DNA of 64,000 nucleotides from contig NZ_FNHH01000020.1 in NCBI RefSeq assembly GCF_900103545.1, forward strand, positions 6,734-70,733, in the 5' to 3' direction. Made by a program: the position numbers and the translations under genes. The stretch is from Daejeonella rubra. Its GTDB lineage: Bacteria > Bacteroidota > Bacteroidia > Sphingobacteriales > Sphingobacteriaceae. Positions 18,479 through 27,609 of this stretch are shown here, one piece after another; the stretch's first letter is position 1; each line of letters starts with the position of its first letter. The notes beneath the pieces were generated by a model. That model was not told the origin of the DNA. It worked only from the letters and a program-made list of their open reading frames with translations, and did not search any database.

Positions 18479-20383
18479 ATGAAAAATAAATATACAGGAA
18501 TGTGGATGCTGATTACAGTTTTAGTAATGGCATCATCATGTAAAAAGTTCGACGAAATAAATACCAACCCACTGGCGGCAAGTGCCGATCAGGTACAGGT
18601 AGATTATTTTATCAATAACAGTATCATAGGTTCACAAATGGATCCACATATTGCGGAACGGGTTTTTATACTTTACTGGAAAACAGCAGGTCACCAGCAA
18701 ATGGGCGGAGGTATTTCGAGTGGAGGCTACAACGATGGATGGTCGTCTGATTATTATAGCAGTTACATGTCTGGTTGGTTAAACGCTGCAAATTCTGCTA
18801 TACAAGTTGGGAATGATCAAGTCGCTAAGGGTACAAGTAAGTTGTATACTAAAAACTTAATACAAGTTGCAAGGATATGGCGAGCCTATTTGATGAGTGA
18901 GTTGTCTGATAATTTCGGACCTATTCCAATCAATAGTTTTCAAGGCACAAATCCTGAATTTGCAAGTGTGAAAGATGTTTATTATCATTTACTTGATGAG
19001 TTGAAAGACGCCACTTCAAAATTAGATGTGACTGTTGTAAATCCGGATGCTGTTAAAAAACAAGATCCCGCTTTTCAATATGATTATAATAAATGGAAAA
19101 GATATGCAAACACTCTGCGTTTGAGATTGGCCATGCGTTTATCTGAGGTAGATGCTGCTAAAGCTAAAACGGCCTTCGAAGAAGCTGCCAGTGGTGAATT
19201 ATTAACAGCTGCTGATCAGACTTTCAAAGTTGCAGAGCGTGGAGGATGGGACGCTTTAACAGGCGTGATGAGCAGAGAGTGGAATGCTCAAATTATGAGT
19301 GCTACTTATCGTAATTTAACCTTTAATCTGGGCGGTATATCATCTGCTACACAGGTAAGTGCAGGAATACAATCTTTTGTAAAACCAGATAATTATATAG
19401 GCCTGCGTCTGCAAGATCATTTCACGATGAAAACCAATGATCCTTTTGCAGGATATTGGTTAGATGGCTTACCAAGCAAGATAGATCCAAGAGCATTTAA
19501 AGCATTTATTATCCCTGGAGATTTCAACAATAGCAACTTCAATAGCTATCCATCCTGGGATAATACTGCAAAAACTACTGTTCGTACCCTGACGGATGGA
19601 ACAACTGCAATAAAAACAATCGACGCTAAATACTCATGGAATGGGTTTACCAGTGGCGATTGGGGAGTTCCAGGATCCAAAAATAACGTGAGAGCTTTTA
19701 ATGGTACCATGCCACGTACCTCGAACGAATTTAGGACTAGTGCAAGTTCAAGAATATTTCTTGCCAACTGGGAGACGTATTTCTTATTGGCTGAAGGAGC
19801 TGTGAGAGGCTGGGCCACTCCTATGTCAGCAAAGGCTGCCTATGAGGCTGGTGTAAAAGCTAATTTGGATTATTGGGGAGTTGGTGCGCAAAGTACTGCG
19901 TATTTAACTTCTACAGCCTATAACAACGCTGGGACTTCTGTAAGCTGGGATCATATAACAGAACCACCTGCTACGCGTACAATGAACTACAAAGATGGTT
20001 TAACAGATGTTGATGGAACAGTTCAGATTAAATATCCAGACAATACAATCTATAAATCTGGTGCGGTAAAGAATGATCTGTTAACTAAAATCATAACGCA
20101 GAAATTTATTGCGCAAACACCCTGGTTACCTTTAGAAACATGGAGTGATCATCGTAGACTTGGGCTTCCATTTTTTGAAAATCCAGCTGTTGAAAACCCA
20201 TTGGTTAATTTGCCAAATTTAACAGCAGGTAACTTTATGACTACTAGCGTGAAAAATTTCCCGCAAAGATTAAGATATCCTTCTGGTTTGAAAAACAGTA
20301 ATGCTACCGGATATAACCAGGCGGTAGGATTTTTAGGGGGCGAAGATGGCGTACTTACTCCACTCTGGTGGGCTAAGAAATAG
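18479..20383 (+). CDS. SusD/RagB-family outer-membrane lipoprotein
   Basis: 634 residues. The lipobox MASSC places the lipidated cysteine at residue 21; the mature part begins CKKFDEINTNP, the usual SusD-like start, and is rich in helices and TPR-like repeats (for example YANTLRLRLAMRLS, about residues 211-224) as in SusD. SusD lids bind the substrate on the cell surface and hand it to SusC. It is co-transcribed with SusC and ends at a strong bidirectional terminator. It looks like the second SusD subfamily (SusD-like_2) by its N-terminus; no glycan can be assigned. Confidence 0.92.
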   Translation: MKNKYTGMWMLITVLVMASSCKKFDEINTNPLAASADQVQVDYFINNSIIGSQMDPHIAERVFILYWKTAGHQQMGGGISSGGYNDGWSSDYYSSYMSGWLNAANSAIQVGNDQVAKGTSKLYTKNLIQVARIWRAYLMSELSDNFGPIPINSFQGTNPEFASVKDVYYHLLDELKDATSKLDVTVVNPDAVKKQDPAFQYDYNKWKRYANTLRLRLAMRLSEVDAAKAKTAFEEAASGELLTAADQTFKVAERGGWDALTGVMSREWNAQIMSATYRNLTFNLGGISSATQVSAGIQSFVKPDNYIGLRLQDHFTMKTNDPFAGYWLDGLPSKIDPRAFKAFIIPGDFNNSNFNSYPSWDNTAKTTVRTLTDGTTAIKTIDAKYSWNGFTSGDWGVPGSKNNVRAFNGTMPRTSNEFRTSASSRIFLANWETYFLLAEGAVRGWATPMSAKAAYEAGVKANLDYWGVGAQSTAYLTSTAYNNAGTSVSWDHITEPPATRTMNYKDGLTDVDGTVQIKYPDNTIYKSGAVKNDLLTKIITQKFIAQTPWLPLETWSDHRRLGLPFFENPAVENPLVNLPNLTAGNFMTTSVKNFPQRLRYPSGLKNSNATGYNQAVGFLGGEDGVLTPLWWAKK

Positions 20384-20399
20384 TTAAGCATTCATATTG

Positions 20400-20436
20400 A
20401 AAAAGGCCGCTAAAATATAGTTTTAGCGGCCTTTTT
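20400..20436. terminator. bidirectional terminator between susD and the minus-strand gene
   Basis: A perfect 15-bp stem (20401-20415 with 20421-20435) with a five-base loop has A on the left and T on the right, so it can end transcription from both sides. Confidence 0.85.
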
Positions 20437-20438
20437 CT

Positions 20439-20729
20439 TTAGCCTGAATTAGCAGCTCCGATTTTACCTGCAAGAAAATTCAAATCATTCACTTCCACAT
20501 CGATCATTGGAATTTCACTTGTTTTCCGTTCTATTTCAAAGCTGTCAAAATTGCAATCCTTCAATTCGTTGAATATTTCGTAAAATTTCGACATCTCGCC
20601 GGTTCCGTCTACGTTTAACGGAGTTTTTAAGGGCTCTGTTCTCAACTTAGCCGCAAAGTCGCCAAAATATTTATTCATGGAAGCTGTTTCGCTCGCTGAA
20701 AGAGGAATGGGTTTGTGTAAAAAATACAT
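20439..20729 (-). CDS. hypothetical protein (96 aa)
   Basis: 96 residues, no signal peptide or membrane helix. The composition is balanced with acidic helices (KFYEIFNELKDCNFDSF) and no low-complexity run, and the frame ends exactly beside a bidirectional terminator, which favours a real gene. Methionine 18 is an alternative start. No family is recognised and no operon partner is seen; it lies alone between the Sus pair and the phosphoesterase gene. Confidence 0.5.
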   Translation of the reverse strand: MYFLHKPIPLSASETASMNKYFGDFAAKLRTEPLKTPLNVDGTGEMSKFYEIFNELKDCNFDSFEIERKTSEIPMIDVEVNDLNFLAGKIGAANSG

Positions 20730-20846
20730 TTGATCTGGTCTTCACCTTCGAAAAGCATACATTTGAATCAGATAAACATTTAATCCGGATAAGACTATGG
20801 TCTTTAACCGGAAAGCCGAACTGTATTTTTTGCCCGATATTCAATC

Positions 20847-22691
20847 ATGAAGACTCTTCTTACCATTTTAATAGTACTCTCTTCGTTTAACCTTAGTGCC
20901 CAGACTTTCAAATTTGCTTTTCTAAGTGATACTCATATCGCAACCGATCCGGGTGAACCTGCAGAGGATTTGAGAAAGACAGTTGCGGATCTAAATAAAC
21001 GTACGGATCTTGATTTCGTGGTCATCACAGGAGACATCACGGAAATGGGTACTGATGAGGAGATAAGAATCGCAAAAAACATTTACAAAGAACTGAAGAT
21101 TCCATTTTATATTCTTCCGGGGAACCATGATACTGGATGGTCTGAATCTGGCGGTGTCAGTTTTATCAGAGAGTTCGGTTATGATAAATTTGTATTCGAT
21201 CATAAGGGTTATCGCTTTATCGGATGCGCATCAGGCCCCTATGTGCGGATGTCAGACGGGCATATTCCCCGGGATGCGGTGATGTGGTTGGATTCAGTTT
21301 TAACTCAAACTCCGAAAGAACAACCCCTTATATTCCTGAATCACTACCCGCTAAACCCGGAACTCGACAACTGGTATGAAGTTACAGACAGGCTTAAAAA
21401 ATACAATACCCAATTTGCCCTGGCTGGACATCACCATCGCAACAAAGCTGCCGATTTCGAAGGTATACCAGCCACTCACGGAAGATCAAATTTAAGAGCT
21501 AAGAACCCGGTTGGAGGTTATAATATCGTGGAAATGCGCGCCGACTCAGTAATTTTTTCAGAACGAAAACCTGGTATTGAGGGCGAAAAAAAATGGCGTG
21601 CACTACCATTGGGAATGAAAACTTATGAAACCGGAAGTTATCCCCGTCCGGATTTTACGATTAACGGAAAGTATACCAATGTTAAGCCCGAGTGGACTTT
21701 CCATTCAGACGCAAATGTGGTCTCCACACCTGCCTATGCTAAGGGCCTGGTACTTTATGGAAACAGTGTCGGAACCGTTGAAGCGCTCTCGGAAAAGAAT
21801 GGTTCGTTGAAATGGAAATACAAAACGGGAGGAGGCATTTATTCATCAGCGGCCGTCAGCGGCAAGCGGATGGTTATCGGTTCCGGGGATGGATATATTT
21901 ACGCCTTGAATATTAAAAACGGAAAGCTGCTTTGGAAGGTCAAAACCGGCCATTCTGTACTGGGAGCAGTTACTATTGAAAATAATACTGCATATGTAGG
22001 TGGAAGTGATCACACCTTCAGAGCTATCGACATTAGAAATGGCAGATCTGTATGGGAATTTAAGGGTCTGAATGGTCCGGTGGTCAGCAAACCCCTAATC
22101 TATGAAGGCAAGGTGATTTTTGGCTCATGGGACACTAACCTGTACGCTTTGAATCAAAAGGATGGAACCCTGTTGTGGAAATGGAACAATGGGAAAGGCG
22201 TACGGCATTTTGCTCCGGCTATGGTAAACCCTGTTGCAGCAGACGGGGTGGTATATATCGTTGCACCCGACAAGTACATTACTGCGATAAACAGTCAGAC
22301 AGGAATCGAATTCTGGAGAAGCAATTCGGCATCAATCAGAGAATCAATCGGTATTTCTGCAGATCGGAAATTCATTTACGGGAAAACCATGAATGATGAG
22401 ATTGTGGCTTTCCGGGCCCAGAAATCCTCGGCGGAAATTGCCTGGAGGATGAATGCAGGGTTTGGATATGAACATGTGCCTTCCATGCTGATTGAAAAAG
22501 ATGGGAGCATTTATTTTGGGACTAAAAGCGGAGTGGCTTATTCCATCGACCCTATCACACAAAAAATCAATTGGGCATACAAGATTGACAACTCCATGGT
22601 GAATACGGTGAATGTGATTGGCCGGAACCGTATTATAGCAGCCACCATGGATGGTAAGATAACGATTCTGAATGCCGACGGATCCAGGTGA
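20847..22691 (+). CDS. secreted metallophosphoesterase fused to a PQQ-type beta-propeller
   Basis: 614 residues. After a signal peptide (ends LSAQ, about 19) comes a calcineurin-like phosphoesterase with the metal set D28-x-H30, GD at 62-63, GNHD at 92-95, NHYP and GHHHR (about 195-199). From about residue 290 to the end there are repeats of the type GxVYALxxKxGxLLWxxKxG, six or seven blades of a PQQ-like propeller, here without sign of a cofactor enzyme. It is a periplasmic or surface phosphoesterase with a binding or scaffold propeller; substrate unknown. It stands alone with no tight neighbour. Confidence 0.85.
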   Translation: MKTLLTILIVLSSFNLSAQTFKFAFLSDTHIATDPGEPAEDLRKTVADLNKRTDLDFVVITGDITEMGTDEEIRIAKNIYKELKIPFYILPGNHDTGWSESGGVSFIREFGYDKFVFDHKGYRFIGCASGPYVRMSDGHIPRDAVMWLDSVLTQTPKEQPLIFLNHYPLNPELDNWYEVTDRLKKYNTQFALAGHHHRNKAADFEGIPATHGRSNLRAKNPVGGYNIVEMRADSVIFSERKPGIEGEKKWRALPLGMKTYETGSYPRPDFTINGKYTNVKPEWTFHSDANVVSTPAYAKGLVLYGNSVGTVEALSEKNGSLKWKYKTGGGIYSSAAVSGKRMVIGSGDGYIYALNIKNGKLLWKVKTGHSVLGAVTIENNTAYVGGSDHTFRAIDIRNGRSVWEFKGLNGPVVSKPLIYEGKVIFGSWDTNLYALNQKDGTLLWKWNNGKGVRHFAPAMVNPVAADGVVYIVAPDKYITAINSQTGIEFWRSNSASIRESIGISADRKFIYGKTMNDEIVAFRAQKSSAEIAWRMNAGFGYEHVPSMLIEKDGSIYFGTKSGVAYSIDPITQKINWAYKIDNSMVNTVNVIGRNRIIAATMDGKITILNADGSR

Positions 22692-22925
22692 TCTGAACCG
22701 CTGATGCGAGATTGAAGATTATACCACCGCATTTATTTGATCGTTCACTAAGATTCCTCAGGAGTATTTATTCAGGCATTTAAATAGCTAAATGAGCCGA
22801 AAATAGATGTTCCATAATCTTGAAGGTTTATATTTGTAAGTTTTGAAATAATGTACTGGATTCATCTAAGTTATTGTTTACAATTCTTAAAGCATGATTG
22901 AGTTCCATTATTAAATCAAGGAATT

Positions 22926-23088
22926 ATGGAAACTAAAGCCAAATTAACAATAGAAGAAGTTCATTAAGTTACAAAACAACAGTAAAGGCTGGTGATATAC
23001 CTGGAATCAGTTCATTAAATTAGGCATTTTAGCAACTGAAAATAAATTTGGTTTGAACTCTATTATTGTCGAATTTGAAATCGTTTAA
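22926..23088 (+). pseudogene. remnant of a small protein gene
   Basis: An ATG frame METKAKLTIEEVH stops after 13 codons. One frame over, LQNNSKGW, then TGA (a likely decayed TGG), then YTWNQFIKLG and a tail FEIV-stop read like the continuation of the same small protein. One shift and one nonsense codon would restore about 53 residues. No family recognised; the rest of the 22692-23168 interval holds nothing else that can be supported. Confidence 0.3.
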
Positions 23089-23168
23089 TTATTTATCCAT
23101 CAAGGAATTGGAGACAGGCTTAGGCCAAATAGCAATGTTTCCCTTTCGTTAAAAAAACTAAAAAACTA

Positions 23169-24473
23169 ATGAAAAAAATCAAATCGTTTTTGTTCCTTCT
23201 TCTACTTTTTATGGCTGTCATACAGGGCTTTGCCCAGCCAGTAGAACAGAATGTGAAGGTAATTGTGGCACCTGATCATACTGATTGGCAGTATAAAACA
23301 GGAGAAAAGGTTAAGTTCAATGTTTCTGTGCTTCAGTATGGCAACCCTCTTAAGAACGTAAAAGTGAAGTATGAACTGGGTCCTGAAAGAATGGCTCCCG
23401 AGATGAGAGACTCCATGCAGTTGGCAGCTGGTCTTTATACAATTAATGCTGGTACAATGAAAACCCCGGGATTTTATCGTTGTATCGTTACCGCTGAAGT
23501 AAATGGCAAGAAATATAGAGGCCTGGCTACTGTTGGTTTTGATGCAAACCAAATTAAGCCTGCAGCAGCCAGCAGTCCGGCAGACTTTATTCAATTTTGG
23601 GATGGTGCAAAGGCCGATCTTGCAAAAATACCAATGGATGCTCGCATGACCTTATTGCCTGAGCGTTCTACGGAAAAGGTTAATGTGTATCATGTTAATC
23701 TTCAGAATTTTCGTTTGGGGAGCAGGCTTTACGGAATTTTATGCGTTCCAAAAAAGGAGGGAAAATATCCGGCTTTGCTTAGAGTTCCTGGTGCTGGTGT
23801 AAGGCCATATAATGGGGATGTAGCTACTGCAGAAAAGGGTGTGATCACCATGGAGATAGGTATTCATGGTGTTCCTGTAACGATGGAACCTGGCATTTAT
23901 GCTAATCTGGCTGCGGGAGCATTGTCTGGTTATCAGGCCTCAAACCTGGAAGATCGTGAACGTTATTATTACAAGAGGGTTTATATGGGATGTGTGAGAG
24001 CAAATGATTTTTTAACATCCCTGCCTCAGTTTGACGGTTCCAATCTTGGAGTTACAGGTGGCAGTCAGGGAGGAGCGTTGTCTATTGTTACTGCTGCACT
24101 GGATCCAAGAGTAAAGTTTTTGGGGGCTTACTACCCTGCGCTTAGTGATCTTACCGGATTTATGCTTGGTCGTGCAGGCGGATGGCCGCATTTATTTAAT
24201 AAGGATAATGTGAACACCGGAAGTACTCCTGACAAGGTAAAAACTACAGGTTATTATGATGTAGTGAATTTTGCGAAACTTGTTAAGGTACCGGGTATGT
24301 ATAGCTGGGGTTTCAATGATGAAACTTGTCCGCCAACATCCATGCATGCTGCATACAATGTTATTACTGCACCAAAATCATTGTTTTTGGCATTGGAAAC
24401 AGGTCATTGGATGTATCCTGAACAAAGGGAAAATATGGATAGCTGGTTGCAAAAACAGCTAAAAGTGAACTAG
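23169..24473 (+). CDS. secreted acetylxylan esterase-like alpha/beta hydrolase
   Basis: 434 residues with a signal peptide ending GFAQ (about 22). An N-terminal beta-sandwich (about 25-125) precedes an alpha/beta hydrolase domain related to acetylxylan esterase/cephalosporin-C deacetylase. The nucleophile elbow is GGSQGG, the acid is in FNDETCPP, and the histidine is in ETGHWMY. Enzymes of this group remove acetyl groups from xylan and other glycans in the periplasm or outside the cell. Its closeness to the Sus pair fits glycan use, although it is separated by other genes and is not in one operon with them. It converges on recA through a shared terminator. Confidence 0.85.
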   Translation: MKKIKSFLFLLLLFMAVIQGFAQPVEQNVKVIVAPDHTDWQYKTGEKVKFNVSVLQYGNPLKNVKVKYELGPERMAPEMRDSMQLAAGLYTINAGTMKTPGFYRCIVTAEVNGKKYRGLATVGFDANQIKPAAASSPADFIQFWDGAKADLAKIPMDARMTLLPERSTEKVNVYHVNLQNFRLGSRLYGILCVPKKEGKYPALLRVPGAGVRPYNGDVATAEKGVITMEIGIHGVPVTMEPGIYANLAAGALSGYQASNLEDRERYYYKRVYMGCVRANDFLTSLPQFDGSNLGVTGGSQGGALSIVTAALDPRVKFLGAYYPALSDLTGFMLGRAGGWPHLFNKDNVNTGSTPDKVKTTGYYDVVNFAKLVKVPGMYSWGFNDETCPPTSMHAAYNVITAPKSLFLALETGHWMYPEQRENMDSWLQKQLKVN

Positions 24474-24495
24474 AGAATTAATACTATTTAGCGCA

Positions 24496-24531
24496 TAAAA
24501 AAACCCGCTTTTTTTGAGCGGGTTTTTTTAT
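24496..24531. terminator. bidirectional terminator between esterase and recA
   Basis: AAACCCGCT (24501-24509) pairs with AGCGGGTTT (24517-24525), flanked by A-rich and T-rich runs on the two sides. Confidence 0.85.
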
Positions 24532-24533
24532 GT

Positions 24534-25544
24534 TTATGCTTTTTCTTCGAGTTTGTCGGCAGTAACAGTTGCCTTTATCTTAGCTTCCAGTTCATCCATC
24601 AGATCGGGGTTGTCAAGTAATAGCTGTTTTACAGCATCACGGCCCTGACCTAGCTTGGTATCTCCATAACTAAACCATGATCCTGCTTTTTTAATGATCT
24701 CAAAATCAACACCAAGATCGATGATCTCTCCGGCTTTGGAAATACCTTGTCCGAACATAACATCAAACTCAGCAATTCGGAATGGCGGTGCCAATTTGTT
24801 TTTGACAACTTTTACTTTTACTCTGTTTCCTGAAACTTCATCAGTATCCTTAATTTGAGAGATACGGCGGATATCCAAACGTACTGATGCGTAAAATTTA
24901 AGTGCATTACCGCCTGTCGTTGTTTCCGGACTACCAAACATAACTCCGATCTTATCACGAAGCTGGTTGATGAATATACAGCAACATCCTGTTTTTGAAA
25001 TAGTACCGGTTAATTTACGCAGGGCTTGCGACATTAAACGTGCATGAAGACCCATTTTGGAATCTCCCATTTCACCCTCTATCTCTGCTTTAGGTACTAA
25101 GGCAGCAACGGAGTCAATAACAATAATATCAATGGCACCCGAGCGGATCAGGTTATCTGCAATTTCTAAAGCCTGTTCTCCATTGTCTGGTTGTGAGATC
25201 AGCAGATTCTCGATGTCAACACCAAGTTTGCTGGCATAAAATTTATCAAAAGCATGTTCAGCATCAATGAATGCAGCAATGCCTCCTTTTTTCTGTGCTT
25301 CAGCAATCGCATGAATGGCAAGCGTAGTTTTACCGGAAGATTCAGGACCGTAGATCTCAATGACACGACCCTTAGGCAGTCCACCAATTCCCAATGCAAT
25401 ATCAAGGCTTATTGAGCCAGTTGATATAGATTCAATTGCCTCTACTGCATTATCACCCAATTTCATAACGGTGCCTTTTCCGTATGATTTTTCAAGTTTA
25501 TCCAGCGTTAGCTGTAAAGCTTTTAATTTATCTGCGTTGCTCAT
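24534..25544 (-). CDS. recA: recombinase RecA
   Basis: 336 residues. RecA forms ATP-dependent filaments on single-stranded DNA for strand exchange and LexA-type self-cleavage. Visible marks are the Walker A motif GPESSGKTT (about 65-73), the EHAFD motif, the GEQALEIAD helix, LMSQALRKLTG, and FINQLRDKIGVMFGSPETTTGG covering the loop L2 region. The C-terminal acidic tail is short, ending in a lysine/glutamate-rich helix. It stands alone, with a TAnnTTTG box 20 bases upstream; no LexA-box type palindrome was recognised. Confidence 0.98.
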   Translation of the reverse strand: MSNADKLKALQLTLDKLEKSYGKGTVMKLGDNAVEAIESISTGSISLDIALGIGGLPKGRVIEIYGPESSGKTTLAIHAIAEAQKKGGIAAFIDAEHAFDKFYASKLGVDIENLLISQPDNGEQALEIADNLIRSGAIDIIVIDSVAALVPKAEIEGEMGDSKMGLHARLMSQALRKLTGTISKTGCCCIFINQLRDKIGVMFGSPETTTGGNALKFYASVRLDIRRISQIKDTDEVSGNRVKVKVVKNKLAPPFRIAEFDVMFGQGISKAGEIIDLGVDFEIIKKAGSWFSYGDTKLGQGRDAVKQLLLDNPDLMDELEAKIKATVTADKLEEKA

Positions 25545-25563
25545 TATTTTAGTTTATTGTTCC

Positions 25564-25571
25564 CAAAAGTA
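25564..25571 (-). promoter_or_regulatory. -7 box of recA promoter
   Basis: TACTTTTG on the minus strand matches TAnnTTTG exactly and lies 20-27 bases before the recA ATG. Confidence 0.45.
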
Positions 25572-25676
25572 AAATTAATATTTAAAAATACTAAAAATAT
25601 TATCAAAAAATATTTTTAATGTTTTCTCAGATTCTGAATATATTAATTAATTATATCAATTTATGGTAGTGCTGCC

Positions 25677-26429
25677 TTACTTAACTTCAAATTTTTTCAA
25701 TTTGCCTGCAATTTTATTTGCCTGTTTTTTCTTTTTTAGCTCGCGCGACTTTTTTAACTGCATATTTTCTGCTTTGCGTAAAGCTCCCTCTGTCTGGCTT
25801 TGTGCATAGTATTTACAAATATGTGTTAAAGGGCAGATAGTGCATTTGGGACTCCTCGCTAAGCAAACATATCTGCCATGCAAAATGAGCCAATGGTGAG
25901 CGATATGAATTTTTTCTTCAGGAAGGAAGTTTACCAGTTGTTTCTCTACAGCCAGAGGTGTTTTTGCATTTCTTGTAAGGCCAATCCGATTTGAAACCCT
26001 GAATACATGTGTATCAACCGCCATAGCCGGGGCACTGAAAATTACAGAAGCGATCACATTCGCAGTTTTTCTTCCAACCCCTGGCATCGTTTGAAGATCC
26101 TCTATGGAAGAAGGTACTTCTCCATTAAAATCATGCACCAATTTTTTTGCCATGCCTACCAGATGCTTTGCTTTATTATTGGGATAACTTACGCTGCGTA
26201 TGTATTCAAATACTTCGTCTGAAGTAGACTGGGCAAGGCTTTGTGGTGTGGGAAAGCGTTCAAACAGTCTGGGGGTAACCAGATTGATTCGCTTGTCTGT
26301 GCATTGGGCAGATAAAATAACTGCCACCAATAGCTGGTAGGGATTTTCGTAATGCAGTTCTGTTTCCGCTTCAGGCTGATGGGAAGAGAAATAGTCTACA
26401 AAGGCTTTATATCTGTCTTTTCTTAGCAC
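25677..26429 (-). CDS. nth: endonuclease III
   Basis: Bifunctional DNA glycosylase/AP lyase for oxidised pyrimidines. It shows the helix-hairpin-helix LQTMPGVGRKTANVI with the catalytic lysine in GRKTAN, the catalytic aspartate in AVDTHVFRV, and the 4Fe-4S site C-x6-C-x2-C-x5-C in CLARSPKCTICPLTHIC. At 250 residues it is about 35 longer than usual because of a lysine-rich tail (about 215-250, with KKSRELKKKKQ), possibly an extra DNA contact. It is on the recA strand but 130 bases away. A terminator separates it from the sigma-factor unit upstream. Confidence 0.95.
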   Translation of the reverse strand: MLRKDRYKAFVDYFSSHQPEAETELHYENPYQLLVAVILSAQCTDKRINLVTPRLFERFPTPQSLAQSTSDEVFEYIRSVSYPNNKAKHLVGMAKKLVHDFNGEVPSSIEDLQTMPGVGRKTANVIASVIFSAPAMAVDTHVFRVSNRIGLTRNAKTPLAVEKQLVNFLPEEKIHIAHHWLILHGRYVCLARSPKCTICPLTHICKYYAQSQTEGALRKAENMQLKKSRELKKKKQANKIAGKLKKFEVK

Positions 26430-26475
26430 CTCACAAATATATGCCTGAATAGTATAATTATCTTTATATAATCAT

Positions 26476-26508
26476 CAAAAAAACCAGTCCTGAGACTGGT
26501 TTTTTTGA
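26476..26508. terminator. bidirectional terminator upstream of nth
   Basis: AAACCAGTC (26481-26489) pairs with GACTGGTTT (26494-26502), loop CTGA, with A on the left and T on the right. On the minus strand it ends the sigma-factor unit. Confidence 0.75.
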
Positions 26509-26515
26509 AAGATTT

Positions 26516-26707
26516 TTAAACAGATCTTGAATAATTTACAAGTTTGCTAATGGTTTCCTGTTTAGGATCAGTAACCATTGCATTTAAACAGGGCTTGATC
26601 GAAGAATAGAAAGATTGCTCGTCTTCGCTAAGATCTTCTGCGTTAATATCTTTATTAACTTCTGTTTTTTGTAAAGAATTTGTTTTCGGAGTAGAGGTTT
26701 CTATCAT
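26516..26707 (-). CDS. small hypothetical protein downstream of the ECF sigma gene (63 aa)
   Basis: 63 residues from the ATG at 26707. Polar and acidic (NAEDLSEDEQSF), with no membrane helix or signal peptide, and a possible C-terminal helix (KQETISKLVNYSRSV). It begins 66 bases after the sigma-factor stop on the same strand and ends at a terminator, so the two probably form one transcript. A membrane anti-sigma factor is excluded by its composition; it could be a soluble modulator. No family recognised. Confidence 0.5.
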   Translation of the reverse strand: MIETSTPKTNSLQKTEVNKDINAEDLSEDEQSFYSSIKPCLNAMVTDPKQETISKLVNYSRSV

Positions 26708-26773
26708 AAGCAATTTAAGTTTTTAATTTAAACGTACTTAATATAGGAATGTTTTATTTATAATAAAATATTT

Positions 26774-27370
26774 TTAGATATTCTTTAAACTTAATTCTCT
26801 GGTTAACATCATCTTGCGTAAGTTATTCAACGCATAGCGCATACGGCCAAGTGCGGTGTTAATACTCACCCCGGTTATGTCTGAAATTTCTTTAAAACTT
26901 AACTCGCCAAAATGACGCATGATCAATACTTCTTTCTGATCCGAGGGGAGGTGATGAATCAGCTCTCTTAAATCTTTATGGGATTGTTCGCGAATGATCT
27001 TGTCTTCTGTACTCTCATCATAAAATTTAATAACCTCGAAAATATCGAATCCTTCTACAGTAGTTACTAATGGTTTACGCTTTTCTTTTCGAAAATGATC
27101 GATCACAAGATTATGGGCAATACGGATCACCCAGGGAAGAAATTTTCCTTCCTCATTATATTTCGCAGCTTTCAGGGTATTGATAACCTTAATAAAAGTG
27201 TCCTGAAAAATATCCTCTGCCAGGTAGGAGTCTTTTACTAATAGATATATAGATGTATAGATCTTGGTTTTATGTCTTCGAATCAGTTCCTCCAGGCTGG
27301 GCTCATGGCCAGTAATGTATTGCTGTACCAAGTCCTGGTCACTAATCGAATGAATATTTATAGCACTCAT
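26774..27370 (-). CDS. RNA polymerase sigma factor, ECF/sigma-70 family
   Basis: 198 residues. Region 2 (about 10-85) shows the DLVQQY start, LVKDSYLAEDIFQDTFIKV and the promoter-melting stretch LPWVIRIAHNLVIDHFRK. Region 4 (about 130-185) shows LPSDQKEVLIMRHFGELSFKEIS and a helix-turn-helix with GVSINTALGRMRYAL. This is the layout of extracytoplasmic-function sigma factors. No anti-sigma gene is adjacent; only the 63-residue acidic protein follows. Target genes cannot be read from the sequence. Confidence 0.92.
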   Translation of the reverse strand: MSAINIHSISDQDLVQQYITGHEPSLEELIRRHKTKIYTSIYLLVKDSYLAEDIFQDTFIKVINTLKAAKYNEEGKFLPWVIRIAHNLVIDHFRKEKRKPLVTTVEGFDIFEVIKFYDESTEDKIIREQSHKDLRELIHHLPSDQKEVLIMRHFGELSFKEISDITGVSINTALGRMRYALNNLRKMMLTRELSLKNI

Positions 27371-27542
27371 ACTTTAAATTCTTCTTTATGTAAATTCTTA
27401 AAAGATGTTATAGTAGAGTTTATCCGATAGCTTTTCCCTTTTGGTTATATGCAATTATATGAATACAATTTCAAATCAAACAATAATTTTGCCAAAATCA
27501 AATAATATTTAATCATTCTTCTGTAATAAGTACTTATAGCCG

Positions 27543-27550
27543 TATTTTTG
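27543..27550 (+). promoter_or_regulatory. -7 box of uvrA promoter
   Basis: TATTTTTG matches TAnnTTTG exactly, 60 bases before the uvrA ATG. Confidence 0.4.
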
Positions 27551-27609
27551 CATTTCGAAATATAGGGCTATACCTGTATATACGAAATAAAACAGTTTGG
27601 AATTTGCGA

